A stretch of DNA of 64,000 bases from Ramlibacter monticola (GCF_016722785.1 NZ_JAEQNE010000008.1:62001-126000); one strand, 5' to 3'. Positions 11,574 through 20,027 are shown, numbered from the stretch's first letter. The notes: a model not told the origin generated them from the letters alone. A program made the numbers and translations.

Positions 11574-13022
11574 ATGAAAAACACGATCGGAACATTGAAG
11601 GTGGCGCTGCTCTCCGCAGCTCTCGTGAGCGCGCTCGGCATGGCATGGAGCCCGGCGGTTTACGCGGACGGCGGCGGCGCCGGTGCGGGAGCGGGTAGCG
11701 GTGGAGGAGGCAGCGGCGGCGGTGGCAGCGGCGGCGGCGGCGGTGGCAGCGGCGGTGGCAGCGGCGGTGGTGGCAGCGGCGGTGGTGGCAGCGGCGGCGG
11801 TGGCAGCGGCGGTGGCAGCGGCGGCGGTGGCAGCGGCGGTGGTGGCAGCGGCGGTGGTGGCAGCGGCGGCGGTGGCAGCGGCAGCGGCGGCGGTGGCAGC
11901 GGCAGCGGCGGTGGTGGCAGCGGCAGCGGCGGTGGTGGCAGCGGCAGCGGCGGTGGCGGCAGCGGCGGCGGTAGCGGAAGCGGCGGCGGCGATGGAGGCG
12001 GCGGCGGTGGAAGCGGCGGCGGTGGAAGTGGCAGCGGCGGTGGAAGCGGTAGCGGCGGTGGAAGCGGTAGCGGCGGTGGAAGCGGTAGCGGCGGCGGAAG
12101 CAGCGGCGGCGGTGGAAGCGGTAGCGGCGGCGGAAGCAGCGGCGGTGGTGGGGGCAGCGGGAGCGGCGGCGGTGCTAGCAGCGGCGGTAGCCCCGGCGGC
12201 CACGGCGGCGGCGACACCGGCGGCCACGGCGGCGGCGACACCGGCGGCCACGGCGGCGGCGACACCGGCCACGGCGGCGGCGACACCGGCGGCCATGGCG
12301 GCGGCGACACCGGCCACGGCGGCGGCGACACCGGCGGCCACGGCGGCGGCGACACCGGCGGCCATGGCGGCGGCGACACCGGCCACGGCGGCGGTGACAA
12401 CGGCGGCCATGGCGGCGGCGACACCGGCCACGGCGGCGGCGACAACGGCGGCCACGGCGGCGGCGACACCGGCCACGGCGGCGGTGACAACGGCGGTCAT
12501 GGCGGCGGCGACACCGCCCACGGCGGCGGCGACAACGGCGGCCACGGCGGCGACACCGGCCACGGCGGCGGTGACAACGGCGGCCACGGCGGCGGCGACA
12601 CCGGCCACGGTGGCGTCACCCCAGGCGGCGGTACCCCGGGCGGCGGCACGACCGCTGGCGGCACCCCGGGTGGGACACCCGTCGGCGGCGGTCCGGGCAC
12701 CCCCGGACCGGGCGGAGCGCCTGCAACGACAGTCGCCCTGCCTGGGTTGATCGTTCCTGGCGGCCCTGGCGGCCCAGGCGGCACTGGAGTCGCTGGCGCC
12801 CCTGCGGGTGCGGTCGCGGTAACGCCGGCCACGGTGCTCGTGCCTTCGCCAGCCCTGAGCGGGATCCCCGCGGGCTCGCCGGGCGCAACGGGCACCGCAC
12901 TGGGTGGCGCGCCGGCAGCCGCAGGCAACGCGGCGCTCGGCAGCGGGACGGCGGCATCGTCCGCCGCGACGATGGACAAGGCACCCGCGAAGCGCCTGGC
13001 CAGGAAGGCCGACCGCAACTAA
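11574..13022 (+). CDS. Secreted Gly/Ser- and His/Asp-repeat protein
   Basis: I do not recognise a family. The 482-aa product has a Sec signal peptide (KVALLSAALVSALGMAW, cleavage near SPAVYA-DG), a block of about 165 residues of GGGGS/GSGGGS-type repeats (11690-12190), then 19 tandem units of the type GGHGGGDT or GHGGGDT/N (about 12196-12615), a Gly/Pro/Thr segment, and a basic C-terminus (KAPAKRLARKADRN). The DNA units are 21 and 24 bp. Start at ATG 11574 is chosen because its distance from GCAGG matches the paralogue at 13489; ATG 11571 is adjacent. The regular His and Asp suggest metal binding, which is inference. It is the longer member of a duplicated pair beside sbmA. Such low complexity is prone to slippage and misassembly. 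Confidence 0.75.
   Translation: MKNTIGTLKVALLSAALVSALGMAWSPAVYADGGGAGAGAGSGGGGSGGGGSGGGGGGSGGGSGGGGSGGGGSGGGGSGGGSGGGGSGGGGSGGGGSGGGGSGSGGGGSGSGGGGSGSGGGGSGSGGGGSGGGSGSGGGDGGGGGGSGGGGSGSGGGSGSGGGSGSGGGSGSGGGSSGGGGSGSGGGSSGGGGGSGSGGGASSGGSPGGHGGGDTGGHGGGDTGGHGGGDTGHGGGDTGGHGGGDTGHGGGDTGGHGGGDTGGHGGGDTGHGGGDNGGHGGGDTGHGGGDNGGHGGGDTGHGGGDNGGHGGGDTAHGGGDNGGHGGDTGHGGGDNGGHGGGDTGHGGVTPGGGTPGGGTTAGGTPGGTPVGGGPGTPGPGGAPATTVALPGLIVPGGPGGPGGTGVAGAPAGAVAVTPATVLVPSPALSGIPAGSPGATGTALGGAPAAAGNAALGSGTAASSAATMDKAPAKRLARKADRN
11690..12190 (+). repeat. GGC/GGT/AGC simple-sequence tract coding for Gly-Ser
   Basis: Long imperfect trinucleotide array (ggcggtggcagc units) encoding GGGGS-type linker repeats inside the secreted protein. 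Because it lacks stop codons on either strand, spurious Pro-rich and Ala-rich ORFs appear in other frames. Confidence 0.9.
12196..12615 (+). repeat. 21/24-bp tandem repeat coding for (G)GHGGGD(T/N)
   Basis: Nineteen tandem units, alternating 24 bp (GGHGGGDT) and 21 bp (GHGGGDT or GHGGGDN). In the distal half the alternation is strict (T unit, N unit), suggesting that a 45-bp double unit was amplified later than the proximal units. Confidence 0.88.
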
Positions 13023-13036
13023 AGGCGGCGGCAAAG

Positions 13037-13064
13037 AAAGAAGCGGCCCGCGGGCCGCTTCTTT
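13037..13064. terminator. Terminator after the glycine-rich protein gene
   Basis: Perfect 28-bp palindrome AAAGAAGCGGCCCG/CGGGCCGCTTCTTT just past the stop at 13022. It is closely similar to the terminator at 13885-13912 and so belongs to the duplicated segment; it would work in both directions. Confidence 0.85.
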
Positions 13065-13082
13065 CCGTTCAGCGCAGCGCCG

Positions 13083-13262
13083 TCAAGCCGTCACTTCCTT
13101 CGCCGCTTCCGCGTATTCCGCGATCTGGTCGAAGTTCATGTAGCGGTACACCTTGCCGGCTTCCTTGTTGATCACGCCCACGTCGGCGTGGTACTCCGCC
13201 ACCGTCGGGATGGGGCCCAGCTTGGAGGCGATCGCCGCCAGTTCCGGGGAGGCCAGGAACAC
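13083..13262 (-). pseudogene. Duplicated 3' end of acnB (remnant)
   Basis: 180 bp matching the last 59 codons plus stop of acnB (13929-14108), with 16 mismatches by eye and no indels, about 91 percent identity. The reading frame is still open (VFLASPELAAIASKLG through AKEVTA-stop; 7 residue changes from acnB). It has no start and no upstream aconitase sequence: at 13262 it switches directly into a fragment of the 5' end of sbmA. It is therefore a by-product of a tandem duplication. Confidence 0.92.
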
Positions 13263-13296
13263 ACCAGCGCCGGGTCAGGAAGAAGGAGCGGAACAT
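13262..13296 (-). pseudogene. Duplicated 5' end of sbmA (remnant)
   Basis: About 35 bp matching the first codons of sbmA (MFRSFFLTRRW, compare 11271-11305), with three or four mismatches, broken at the junction with the acnB remnant. The similarity continues upstream of the ATG into the old sbmA promoter side (GCGCACGCTACCGGT versus GCGCATGCTACCGGC). A fused ORF crosses the junction but runs through the acnB remnant in the wrong frame, so it is unlikely to be functional. Confidence 0.88.
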
Positions 13297-13488
13297 TTTC
13301 TGCTTTGCCTTTTCTGCAGATGTCGTGCCGCGCACGCTACCGGTTCCCGCCAGCTCCTGGCACGCACGCCTGGGCCGTCAGGCGCCACCGCAGTGTCAGG
13401 CATCCCGCACAGGAACTGCGGCCTGGTACCGACTGCGCCCACGTGGCTGCACGGCAGCATGAAAGAACTCAGAGCGCAGGAGCAATCT

Positions 13489-13872
13489 ATGAGATCGAAG
13501 TTCAGCAATTGGCATGCCGTCCTGCTGGCGGCTGCCTTGGGTAGTGCGATGGGCGTTGCGTCCGCCGAGGGCGTCGGAGCGAGCACCGGCGGCAGCGCCG
13601 CCACCCCGGTCAGCCCGGGCAGCACGGACGCCACGATGGCCGCCGCCACGACGGGCGCGACCGAGCACGTGCAAGGCAGTCCCGGCACGCAGAGCGGTCC
13701 CGCCGTGATGGCCGGCAGCGGCCCCACCATCATGGGCGCCAGCAGCGGCAAGGGCAGCTTCGCCATTCCCGGGCGGCAGTACTCCATCATCACGAGCCGC
13801 ACCGCGATCGACACGACCGGCCTGAGCGGCACGCAGTTGCGCGAGCTGGAGCGCCACCTGGCCCTCCGCTGA
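13489..13872 (+). CDS. Small secreted protein, paralogue partner of the glycine-rich protein
   Basis: 127-aa exported protein of unknown function. Signal peptide MRSKFSNWHAVLLAAALGSAMGVASA, cleavage near residue 26; the hydrophobic core resembles that of the protein at 11574 (LLSAALVSALGMA versus LLAAALGSAMGVA). The mature part is Gly/Ser/Thr-rich, ending in SFAIPGRQYSIITSRTAID and GLSGTQLRELERHLALR. Start ATG 13489 has AGGAG six bases upstream; upstream in-frame ATGs, such as that of MKELRAQEQ, lack this. Upstream region and terminator are duplicated copies of those around 11574, so the two genes probably share ancestry and then diverged strongly. Confidence 0.78.
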   Translation: MRSKFSNWHAVLLAAALGSAMGVASAEGVGASTGGSAATPVSPGSTDATMAAATTGATEHVQGSPGTQSGPAVMAGSGPTIMGASSGKGSFAIPGRQYSIITSRTAIDTTGLSGTQLRELERHLALR

Positions 13873-13884
13873 CCGGCACGAAGA

Positions 13885-13912
13885 AAAAAAGCGGCCCGCG
13901 GGCCGCTTTTTT
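13885..13912. terminator. Bidirectional terminator between small secreted protein and acnB
   Basis: Palindrome AAAAAAGCGGCCCG/CGGGCCGCTTTTTT with T-runs on both strands, between two convergent genes (stops at 13872 and 13929). Paralogue of the hairpin at 13037-13064. Confidence 0.9.
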
Positions 13913-13928
13913 CATGGGGCAGCGACGG

Positions 13929-16520
13929 TCAGACCGTCACTTCCTTCGCCGTCTCCGCGTATTCCGCGATCTGGTCGAAGTTCATGTAGCGGTACACCTT
14001 GCCGGCGTCCTTGTTGATCACGCCCATGTCGGCGTGGTACTCGGTCACCGTGGGGATGCGGCCCAGCTTGGACGCGATCGCCGCCAGCTCCGCCGAAGCG
14101 AGGAACACGTTGGTGTTCTTGCCCAGGCGGTTCGGGAAGTTGCGGGTGGAGGTGGAGACGACGGTCGCGCCTTCCTTCACCTGCGCCTGGTTGCCCATGC
14201 ACAGCGAGCAGCCGGGCATCTCGGTGCGCGCGCCGGCGCCGCCGAAGTTGGCGTAGTGGCCTTCGCGGGTCAGCTGCTCCTGGTCCATCTTGGTCGGCGG
14301 GGCCACCCACAGCTTCACCGGGATGTCGCGCTTGCCTTCCAGCAGCGTGGACGCCGCGCGGAAGTGGCCGATGTTGGTCATGCAGGAACCGATGAAGGCC
14401 TCGTCGATCTTCGTGTTCTGCACGACGGACAGCGGCTTCACGTCGTCCGGGTCGTTGGGGCAGCACAGCAGCGGCTCGGTGATCGTGTTCATGTCGATCT
14501 CGATCACGGCGGCGTACTCGGCGTCCTTGTCGGCGGACAGCAGGTCCGGCTTGGCCAGCCAGGCTTCCACCGCCTTGATGCGACGCTCCAGCGAACGCTT
14601 GTCGGCGTAGCCCTGGGCGATCATGTTCTTCATCAGGACGACGTTCGACTGCAGGTACTCCTGCACCGGCTCCTTGTTCAGCTTGACCGTGCAGCCGGCG
14701 GCGGAGCGCTCGGCGGAGGCGTCGGACAGCTCGAAGGCCTGTTCCACCTTCAGGTCCGGCAGGCCCTCGATCTCGAGGATGCGGCCGGAGAAGATGTTCT
14801 TCTTGCCCTCCTTGGCGACCGTCAGCAGGCCCTTCTGGATGGCGAAGTAGGGGATCGCGTGCACCAGGTCGCGCAGCGTGATGCCCGGCTGCATCTGGCC
14901 GCTGAAGCGCACCAGCACGGACTCGGGCATGTCCAGCGGCATCACGCCGGTGGCGGCGGCGAAGGCCACCAGGCCGGAGCCGGCCGGGAAGGAGATGCCG
15001 ATCGGGAACCGCGTGTGGCTGTCGCCGCCGGTGCCCACGGTGTCGGGCAGCAGCAGGCGGTTGAGCCAGGAGTGGATCACGCCGTCGCCGGGGCGCAGGG
15101 CAACGCCGCCGCGGTTGCTGATGAAGGCGGGCAGCTCGCGGTGGGTCTTCACGTCCACCGGCTTCGGGTAGGCCGCCGTGTGGCAGAACGACTGCATCAC
15201 CATGTCGGCGGAGAAGCCCAGGCAGGCCAGGTCCTTCAGCTCGTCGCGGGTCATCGGGCCGGTGGTGTCCTGGCTGCCGACGGTCGTCTGGCGGGGCTCG
15301 CAGTAGGTGCCGGGGCGCACGCCCTTGCCTTCCGGCAGGCCGCAGGCGCGGCCGACCATCTTCTGCGCCAGCGTGTAGCCCTTGCCGGAATCGACCGGCG
15401 CCTTGGGCAGGCGGAAGGTGGTGGACGCGGTCAGGCCCAGGAAGGCGCGCGCGTTGGCCGTCAGCGAGCGGCCGATGATCAGGTTGATGCGGCCGCCGGC
15501 GCGCACTTCGTCGAACAGCACGTCGGACTTCAGCGCGAAGCGCGTGACGACCTGGCCGTCCTTCTGGATCGTGCCCTCGTAGGGGAAGATGTCGATCACG
15601 TCGCCCATCTCGAAGTTCGAGACGTCGACTTCGATCGGCAGCGCGCCGGAGTCTTCCTGCGTGTTGTAGAAGATCGGGGCGATCTTGCCGCCCAGCGTGA
15701 CGCCGCCGAAACGCTTGTTCGGCACGAAGGGGATGTCCTGGCCGGTGGCCCAGATCACGCTGTTGGTGGCGGACTTGCGCGAGGAGCCGGTGCCGACCAC
15801 GTCGCCCACGTAGGCGACCTGGTGGCCCTTCTTCTTCAGGTCCTCGATGAACTGGATCGGGCCGCGCTTGCCCTCTTCTTCCGGCTTGAAGGCGGCACCC
15901 GGGCGGCTGTTCTTCAGCATCGCCAGCGTGTGCAGCGGGATGTCGGGACGCGACCAGGCGTCCGGGGCGGGCGACAGGTCGTCGGTGTTGGTCTCGCCGG
16001 GCACCTTGAACACGGTGACCGTGATCTTCTGCGGCACTTCCGGACGGCTGGTGAACCACTCGGCGTCGGCCCAGGACTGGATCACCTGCTTCGCGAACGC
16101 GTTCCCCGCCTTGGCCTTCTCCGCCACGTCGTGGAAGTAGTCGAACATCAGCAGGGTCTTCTTCAGGCCGTCGGCGGCGATCTGCGCGACGTCCGGGTCG
16201 TCCAGCAGGTCGATCAGCGGCTTCACGTTGTAGCCGCCGACCATCGTGCCGAGCAGTTCGGTGGCTTTCGCCTTGCCGATGGCGCCCACGGCGAGGTCCC
16301 CATGCGCAACCGCGGCCAGGAAGCTGGCCTTGACCTTGGCGGCGTCGTCCACGCCCGGCGGCACGCGATGGGTCAGCAGGTCCAGCAGGAAGGCTTCTTC
16401 CTTGGCCGGAGCCGACTTGATCAGTTCGATCAGGTCGGCCGCCTGCTTCGCCGACAGCGGCAGCGGCGGGATGCCGAGCGCGGCGCGCTCGGCAACGTGT
16501 TCAACGTAGGCTTGCAACAT
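13929..16520 (-). CDS. acnB: Aconitate hydratase B (bifunctional with 2-methylisocitrate dehydratase)
   Basis: Main TCA-cycle aconitase; this class can also act on 2-methyl-cis-aconitate. 863 aa, matching the usual size. The N-terminal HEAT-like domain starts LQAYVEHVAERAALGIPPLP; the swivel contains VGTGSSRKSATNS; cluster cysteines lie in FCHTAAYPKPVD, IGSCMTNIGHFRAA and CSLCMGNQAQV. The start ATG 16520 is 28 bp downstream of the secreted-protein stop, so it is probably the last gene of a mdh-citE-like-unknown-acnB operon. Its 3' end has a 180-bp duplicate at 13083-13262. Confidence 0.97.
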   Translation of the reverse strand: MLQAYVEHVAERAALGIPPLPLSAKQAADLIELIKSAPAKEEAFLLDLLTHRVPPGVDDAAKVKASFLAAVAHGDLAVGAIGKAKATELLGTMVGGYNVKPLIDLLDDPDVAQIAADGLKKTLLMFDYFHDVAEKAKAGNAFAKQVIQSWADAEWFTSRPEVPQKITVTVFKVPGETNTDDLSPAPDAWSRPDIPLHTLAMLKNSRPGAAFKPEEEGKRGPIQFIEDLKKKGHQVAYVGDVVGTGSSRKSATNSVIWATGQDIPFVPNKRFGGVTLGGKIAPIFYNTQEDSGALPIEVDVSNFEMGDVIDIFPYEGTIQKDGQVVTRFALKSDVLFDEVRAGGRINLIIGRSLTANARAFLGLTASTTFRLPKAPVDSGKGYTLAQKMVGRACGLPEGKGVRPGTYCEPRQTTVGSQDTTGPMTRDELKDLACLGFSADMVMQSFCHTAAYPKPVDVKTHRELPAFISNRGGVALRPGDGVIHSWLNRLLLPDTVGTGGDSHTRFPIGISFPAGSGLVAFAAATGVMPLDMPESVLVRFSGQMQPGITLRDLVHAIPYFAIQKGLLTVAKEGKKNIFSGRILEIEGLPDLKVEQAFELSDASAERSAAGCTVKLNKEPVQEYLQSNVVLMKNMIAQGYADKRSLERRIKAVEAWLAKPDLLSADKDAEYAAVIEIDMNTITEPLLCCPNDPDDVKPLSVVQNTKIDEAFIGSCMTNIGHFRAASTLLEGKRDIPVKLWVAPPTKMDQEQLTREGHYANFGGAGARTEMPGCSLCMGNQAQVKEGATVVSTSTRNFPNRLGKNTNVFLASAELAAIASKLGRIPTVTEYHADMGVINKDAGKVYRYMNFDQIAEYAETAKEVTV

Positions 16521-16548
16521 GGGGGTTCACTCTCCGATTAAAGGGCTG

Positions 16549-17076
16549 TCATTTGGCCGACTCCAGCAGGTTGACCGGCTTCATGTTCTTGGCGAAGTCC
16601 GCCTGCTCGGGGCTCTGGCATTCGTCCGCGAGACGCTTGCCTTCCTTCTGGTTCATCAGCATGGACTTGTTGGCCAGCTGCAGCCACAGGGCGCCGCGGG
16701 CCGGGTCCTCCAGGCGGAGCGCGCCAGTGCGGCTCTCCACCGGATGCATCACGTACTTGTAGATGCCGCGCGAGACGAAGAAATAGCCTTCGCGCTTCAT
16801 CGGCTTGATCGTCACCTTGGCACCCAGCTCGCACTGGATCTCGCCGACGAACACCTGCTTGGCGAGGGCCCGTTCCGCGTCGGTCAGCTTGTCGGCGGGG
16901 TTGAAATCCTCGGTGGGCGTGGCCTCCTCGATGGCCTGGCGCTTCGTCGGCGCGGGTGCCTTCTTCACCGGTACGGGCTTCTTCGCCTGCGCCTTGTCGG
17001 CCGTCTGCGGTGCAGACTGCGCGAAAGCGGCAGTAGCGAACAAGGCGGTCACGATCGAGGCAATCAGCAACTTCAT
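16549..17076 (-). CDS. Conserved secreted protein of unknown function in the mdh-acnB operon
   Basis: 175-aa protein with a clear signal peptide (MKLLIASIVTALFATAAFAQ). A Lys/Pro/Ala-rich linker (KKPVPVKKAPAPTKRQ) follows, then a folded part with VFVGEIQCELGAKVTIKP, REGYFFVSRGIYKYVMHP and LADECQSPEQADF. The two cysteines (CEL and DEC) could form a disulfide. I recognise no family. The ATG overlaps the stop of the CitE-like gene (TGATG), so it is translated in series with malate dehydrogenase and aconitase despite being periplasmic, which makes its role puzzling. Confidence 0.8.
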   Translation of the reverse strand: MKLLIASIVTALFATAAFAQSAPQTADKAQAKKPVPVKKAPAPTKRQAIEEATPTEDFNPADKLTDAERALAKQVFVGEIQCELGAKVTIKPMKREGYFFVSRGIYKYVMHPVESRTGALRLEDPARGALWLQLANKSMLMNQKEGKRLADECQSPEQADFAKNMKPVNLLESAK

Positions 17077-18077
17077 CAGATCTCTCCGTTGGACTGGGAG
17101 CGCGCGAACCATTCGCGCGCTTCGTCGGGCAGGGGCCGCCCCGTCTGGTGTGCCCTCTCCAGCACATGCCAGTAGTAGCGGTAGCTCGCCCTGTCCTCCA
17201 GTTTGCCGTCGAAGCTGATCGGCGCCCATTCGGCCTGCTCTGCGGCACGGAGAAGTTGTGACGCCTTGTGTATTTCGTTTTTCGAGGGTGCGAACAATTC
17301 CACGATCGACCTGATCTGGTCGGGGTGGATGCTCCACATTCGCGTGTAACCGAACTCGTTGGCTGCGCGCGACGCCGCGGCGCGGAACGCCCGTTGGTCG
17401 CGGAACTCCGTGACCACGCCATGGGAAGGCACTTTGCCGTGGGCGTGGCAGGCCGACGAGATCTCCAGCTTGGCGCGCACCACCAGCGGGTGCGTGAACT
17501 GGCCCTGCACGCCCATGCCCTCCGACGGAATCGCGCCGCCGTGGGCCGAGACGAAGTCCATCAGGCCGAAGCTGAGGGACTGGATGCGCGGATGCGCGGC
17601 GATGTCGAAGGCGCGGTGCACCGCGGCGGGCGATTCGATCAGGCCCTGCAGCGGCAGCGCGCGTGCGCCGGCGGCGTCGAGCGCCCGCGCGGCGCGCTCG
17701 ACGTCCTCGGGCCGCTCCACCTTCGGCAGCATGACGTGCACCAGCCGGTGGCCGGCCCGCCCCGCGATCGTGGCGATGTCGCTTTCGAACGCGGGATGGT
17801 CCACCGGGTGCACGCGCACCGCGACGCGCGCCTGCGGCTTCGCGTTCAGCGCCAGTTCCACCACCAGCGCGGCGTGCTCGGCCTCGCCGCCGACCGGCGC
17901 GCCGTCCTCGCAGTCGAGCGTGACGTCGAAGACGCAGGCGCCGAACTCCCGCGTCATCTCCTCCTGCAGCTGCAGGCTCTTGCGCATGCGCGCTTCGACA
18001 CCGCTGTAGTGGTCGCACACCGGCAGGGTGCCGGTGCGCGCCTGGGCGCCGAGGAGGATCTCGCGGGGGTGGGCCAC
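17076..18077 (-). CDS. HpcH/HpaI aldolase, citrate lyase beta-like (CoA ester lyase)
   Basis: 333-aa TIM-barrel lyase of the CitE/malyl-CoA lyase group, expected to cleave or form a beta-hydroxyacyl-CoA ester with Mg2+. Seen: FDVTLDCEDGAP with metal-site acids, RVHPVDHPAFESD, HVMLPKVERPEDVERA, GLIESPAAVHRAFDIAA with the conserved Glu, LSFGLMDFVSAHGG, and MWSIHPDQI near the C-terminus. Start is GTG 18077, only eight bases after the mdh stop; no good Shine-Dalgarno is visible, so coupling to mdh is likely. With no citrate lyase alpha or gamma genes nearby, it is probably a stand-alone malyl-CoA or citramalyl-CoA lyase; the substrate is not decided by sequence. Confidence 0.85.
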   Translation of the reverse strand: MAHPREILLGAQARTGTLPVCDHYSGVEARMRKSLQLQEEMTREFGACVFDVTLDCEDGAPVGGEAEHAALVVELALNAKPQARVAVRVHPVDHPAFESDIATIAGRAGHRLVHVMLPKVERPEDVERAARALDAAGARALPLQGLIESPAAVHRAFDIAAHPRIQSLSFGLMDFVSAHGGAIPSEGMGVQGQFTHPLVVRAKLEISSACHAHGKVPSHGVVTEFRDQRAFRAAASRAANEFGYTRMWSIHPDQIRSIVELFAPSKNEIHKASQLLRAAEQAEWAPISFDGKLEDRASYRYYWHVLERAHQTGRPLPDEAREWFARSQSNGEI

Positions 18078-18085
18078 AGGGCGGC

Positions 18086-19072
<987 letters not shown>

Positions 19073-19153
19073 GGAAATCTCCGAATGGAAGTGATGGAAC
19101 GGGAGTCGAGGGGGCGCGCGCGGGAATGCTCTTGCCCTGCGGGACAGCCGGCG

Positions 19154-19183
19154 AGTTTACCCGTAGAAACCCGGGGGCGTCAA
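19154..19183 (-). promoter_or_regulatory. Predicted sigma-70 promoter of mdh
   Basis: On the minus strand, TTGACG (19183-19178), an 18-bp spacer and TAAACT (19159-19154), about 80 bp before the mdh ATG. Predicted by eye only. Confidence 0.45.
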
Positions 19184-19184
19184 T

Positions 19185-19212
19185 TTGTCTTATGTCTTAT
19201 ATAAGATATGAT
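19185..19212 (+). promoter_or_regulatory. gntR promoter with embedded palindromic operator
   Basis: TTGTCT (19185-19190), a 16-bp spacer and TATGAT (19207-19212) precede the GntR start by about 40 bp. The spacer contains the perfect 12-bp palindrome TCTTATATAAGA (19195-19206), nearly symmetric out to 18 bp. A palindrome placed between -35 and -10 of a regulator's own promoter fits autorepression. It also lies just upstream of the divergent mdh promoter. I see no second copy in the window. Confidence 0.6.
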
Positions 19213-19250
19213 TCGAGCTCACGCGCCGCGGTCCCGCGGCGCCTCCCCCC

Positions 19251-20027
19251 ATGCCCTCCTCCATCCCGTCCACCGCCGAATCCGTACCCGCGGCCGACCC
19301 GGCCACGCCGGCCTTCAGCCCGCTGTACCAGCAGATCAAGGGCCTGATCCTGCAAAGCCTGCAGGCGGGCGAGTGGAAGCCGGGCGAGTCAATCCCGAGC
19401 GAGATGGAACTGGCCGCGCGCTTCCGCGTGAGCCAGGGCACCGTGCGCAAGGCGATCGACGAGCTCGCCGCCGAGAACCTGGTGGTGCGCCGCCAGGGCA
19501 AGGGCACCTTCGTGGCCACGCACGCCGAGCAGCACGTGCGCTACCGCTTCCTCAAGCTGGTGCCGGACACCGGCGAGCGCGAGGAAGGCCGCGCCGAGCG
19601 CGCCGTGCTCGAGTGCCGGCGCGTGCGCGCCAGCGCCGACGTCGCGCGCACCCTGCAGCTGCGCACGGGCGATTCCGTCGTGCAGGTGCGACGCGTGCTG
19701 TCCTTCGGCGGCGTGCCCACCATCCTGGAAGACATCTGGCTGCCGGGCAATGCCTTCAAGGGGCTCACGGCGGAACAGATGGCGGGCCACCAGGGCCCCA
19801 CCTACGCGCTGTTCGAGCTCGCCTTCGGCGTGCGCATGGTGCGCGCCGAGGAGAAGATCCGCGCGGTGGCCGCCGACGGGCCGCAGGCCGCACTGCTGGC
19901 GCTCACGCCCGGAGCGCCGCTGCTCTCGGTGGAGCGGCTTTCCTATACGTACAACGACGTACCGATGGAGCTGCGCCGCGGCCTCTATCGCACCGACAGC
20001 CACCATTACCGCAACGACTTGAGCTAG
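19251..20027 (+). CDS. GntR-family (HutC/UTRA) regulator of the TCA block
   Basis: 258-aa transcription factor: an N-terminal winged helix (about residues 20-85; SEMELAARFRVSQGTVRKAI and RRQGKGTFVATH) and a C-terminal UTRA effector domain (about 95-250; VVQVRRVLSFGGVPTILEDI, LSVERLSYTYNDVPMELRRG). UTRA domains usually bind small carboxylates or sugars. Located between divergent mdh and sdhCDABE-gltA, so these are its likely targets, with itself through the operator at 19195-19206. The effector is unknown. Start ATG 19251 gives a 13-residue Pro/Ser/Ala-rich leader before PATPAFSPLYQQI; a downstream start is not obvious. Confidence 0.88.
   Translation: MPSSIPSTAESVPAADPATPAFSPLYQQIKGLILQSLQAGEWKPGESIPSEMELAARFRVSQGTVRKAIDELAAENLVVRRQGKGTFVATHAEQHVRYRFLKLVPDTGEREEGRAERAVLECRRVRASADVARTLQLRTGDSVVQVRRVLSFGGVPTILEDIWLPGNAFKGLTAEQMAGHQGPTYALFELAFGVRMVRAEEKIRAVAADGPQAALLALTPGAPLLSVERLSYTYNDVPMELRRGLYRTDSHHYRNDLS

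Noticed and set aside
11660..12490. Pro/Trp-rich antisense ORF (SPPPWP repeats)
   Set aside because: Mirror image of the Gly-rich repeat; such repeats are stop-free in all frames. The sense frame has a signal peptide, ribosome site and terminator.
12196..12615. Regular repeats considered as a CRISPR array
   Set aside because: Units are contiguous 21/24-bp in-frame coding repeats without spacers, and no cas genes are present.
13069..13335. 88-aa fused ORF across the sbmA/acnB remnants
   Set aside because: Reads the acnB remnant out of frame; it is explained as a duplication junction, not a new gene.
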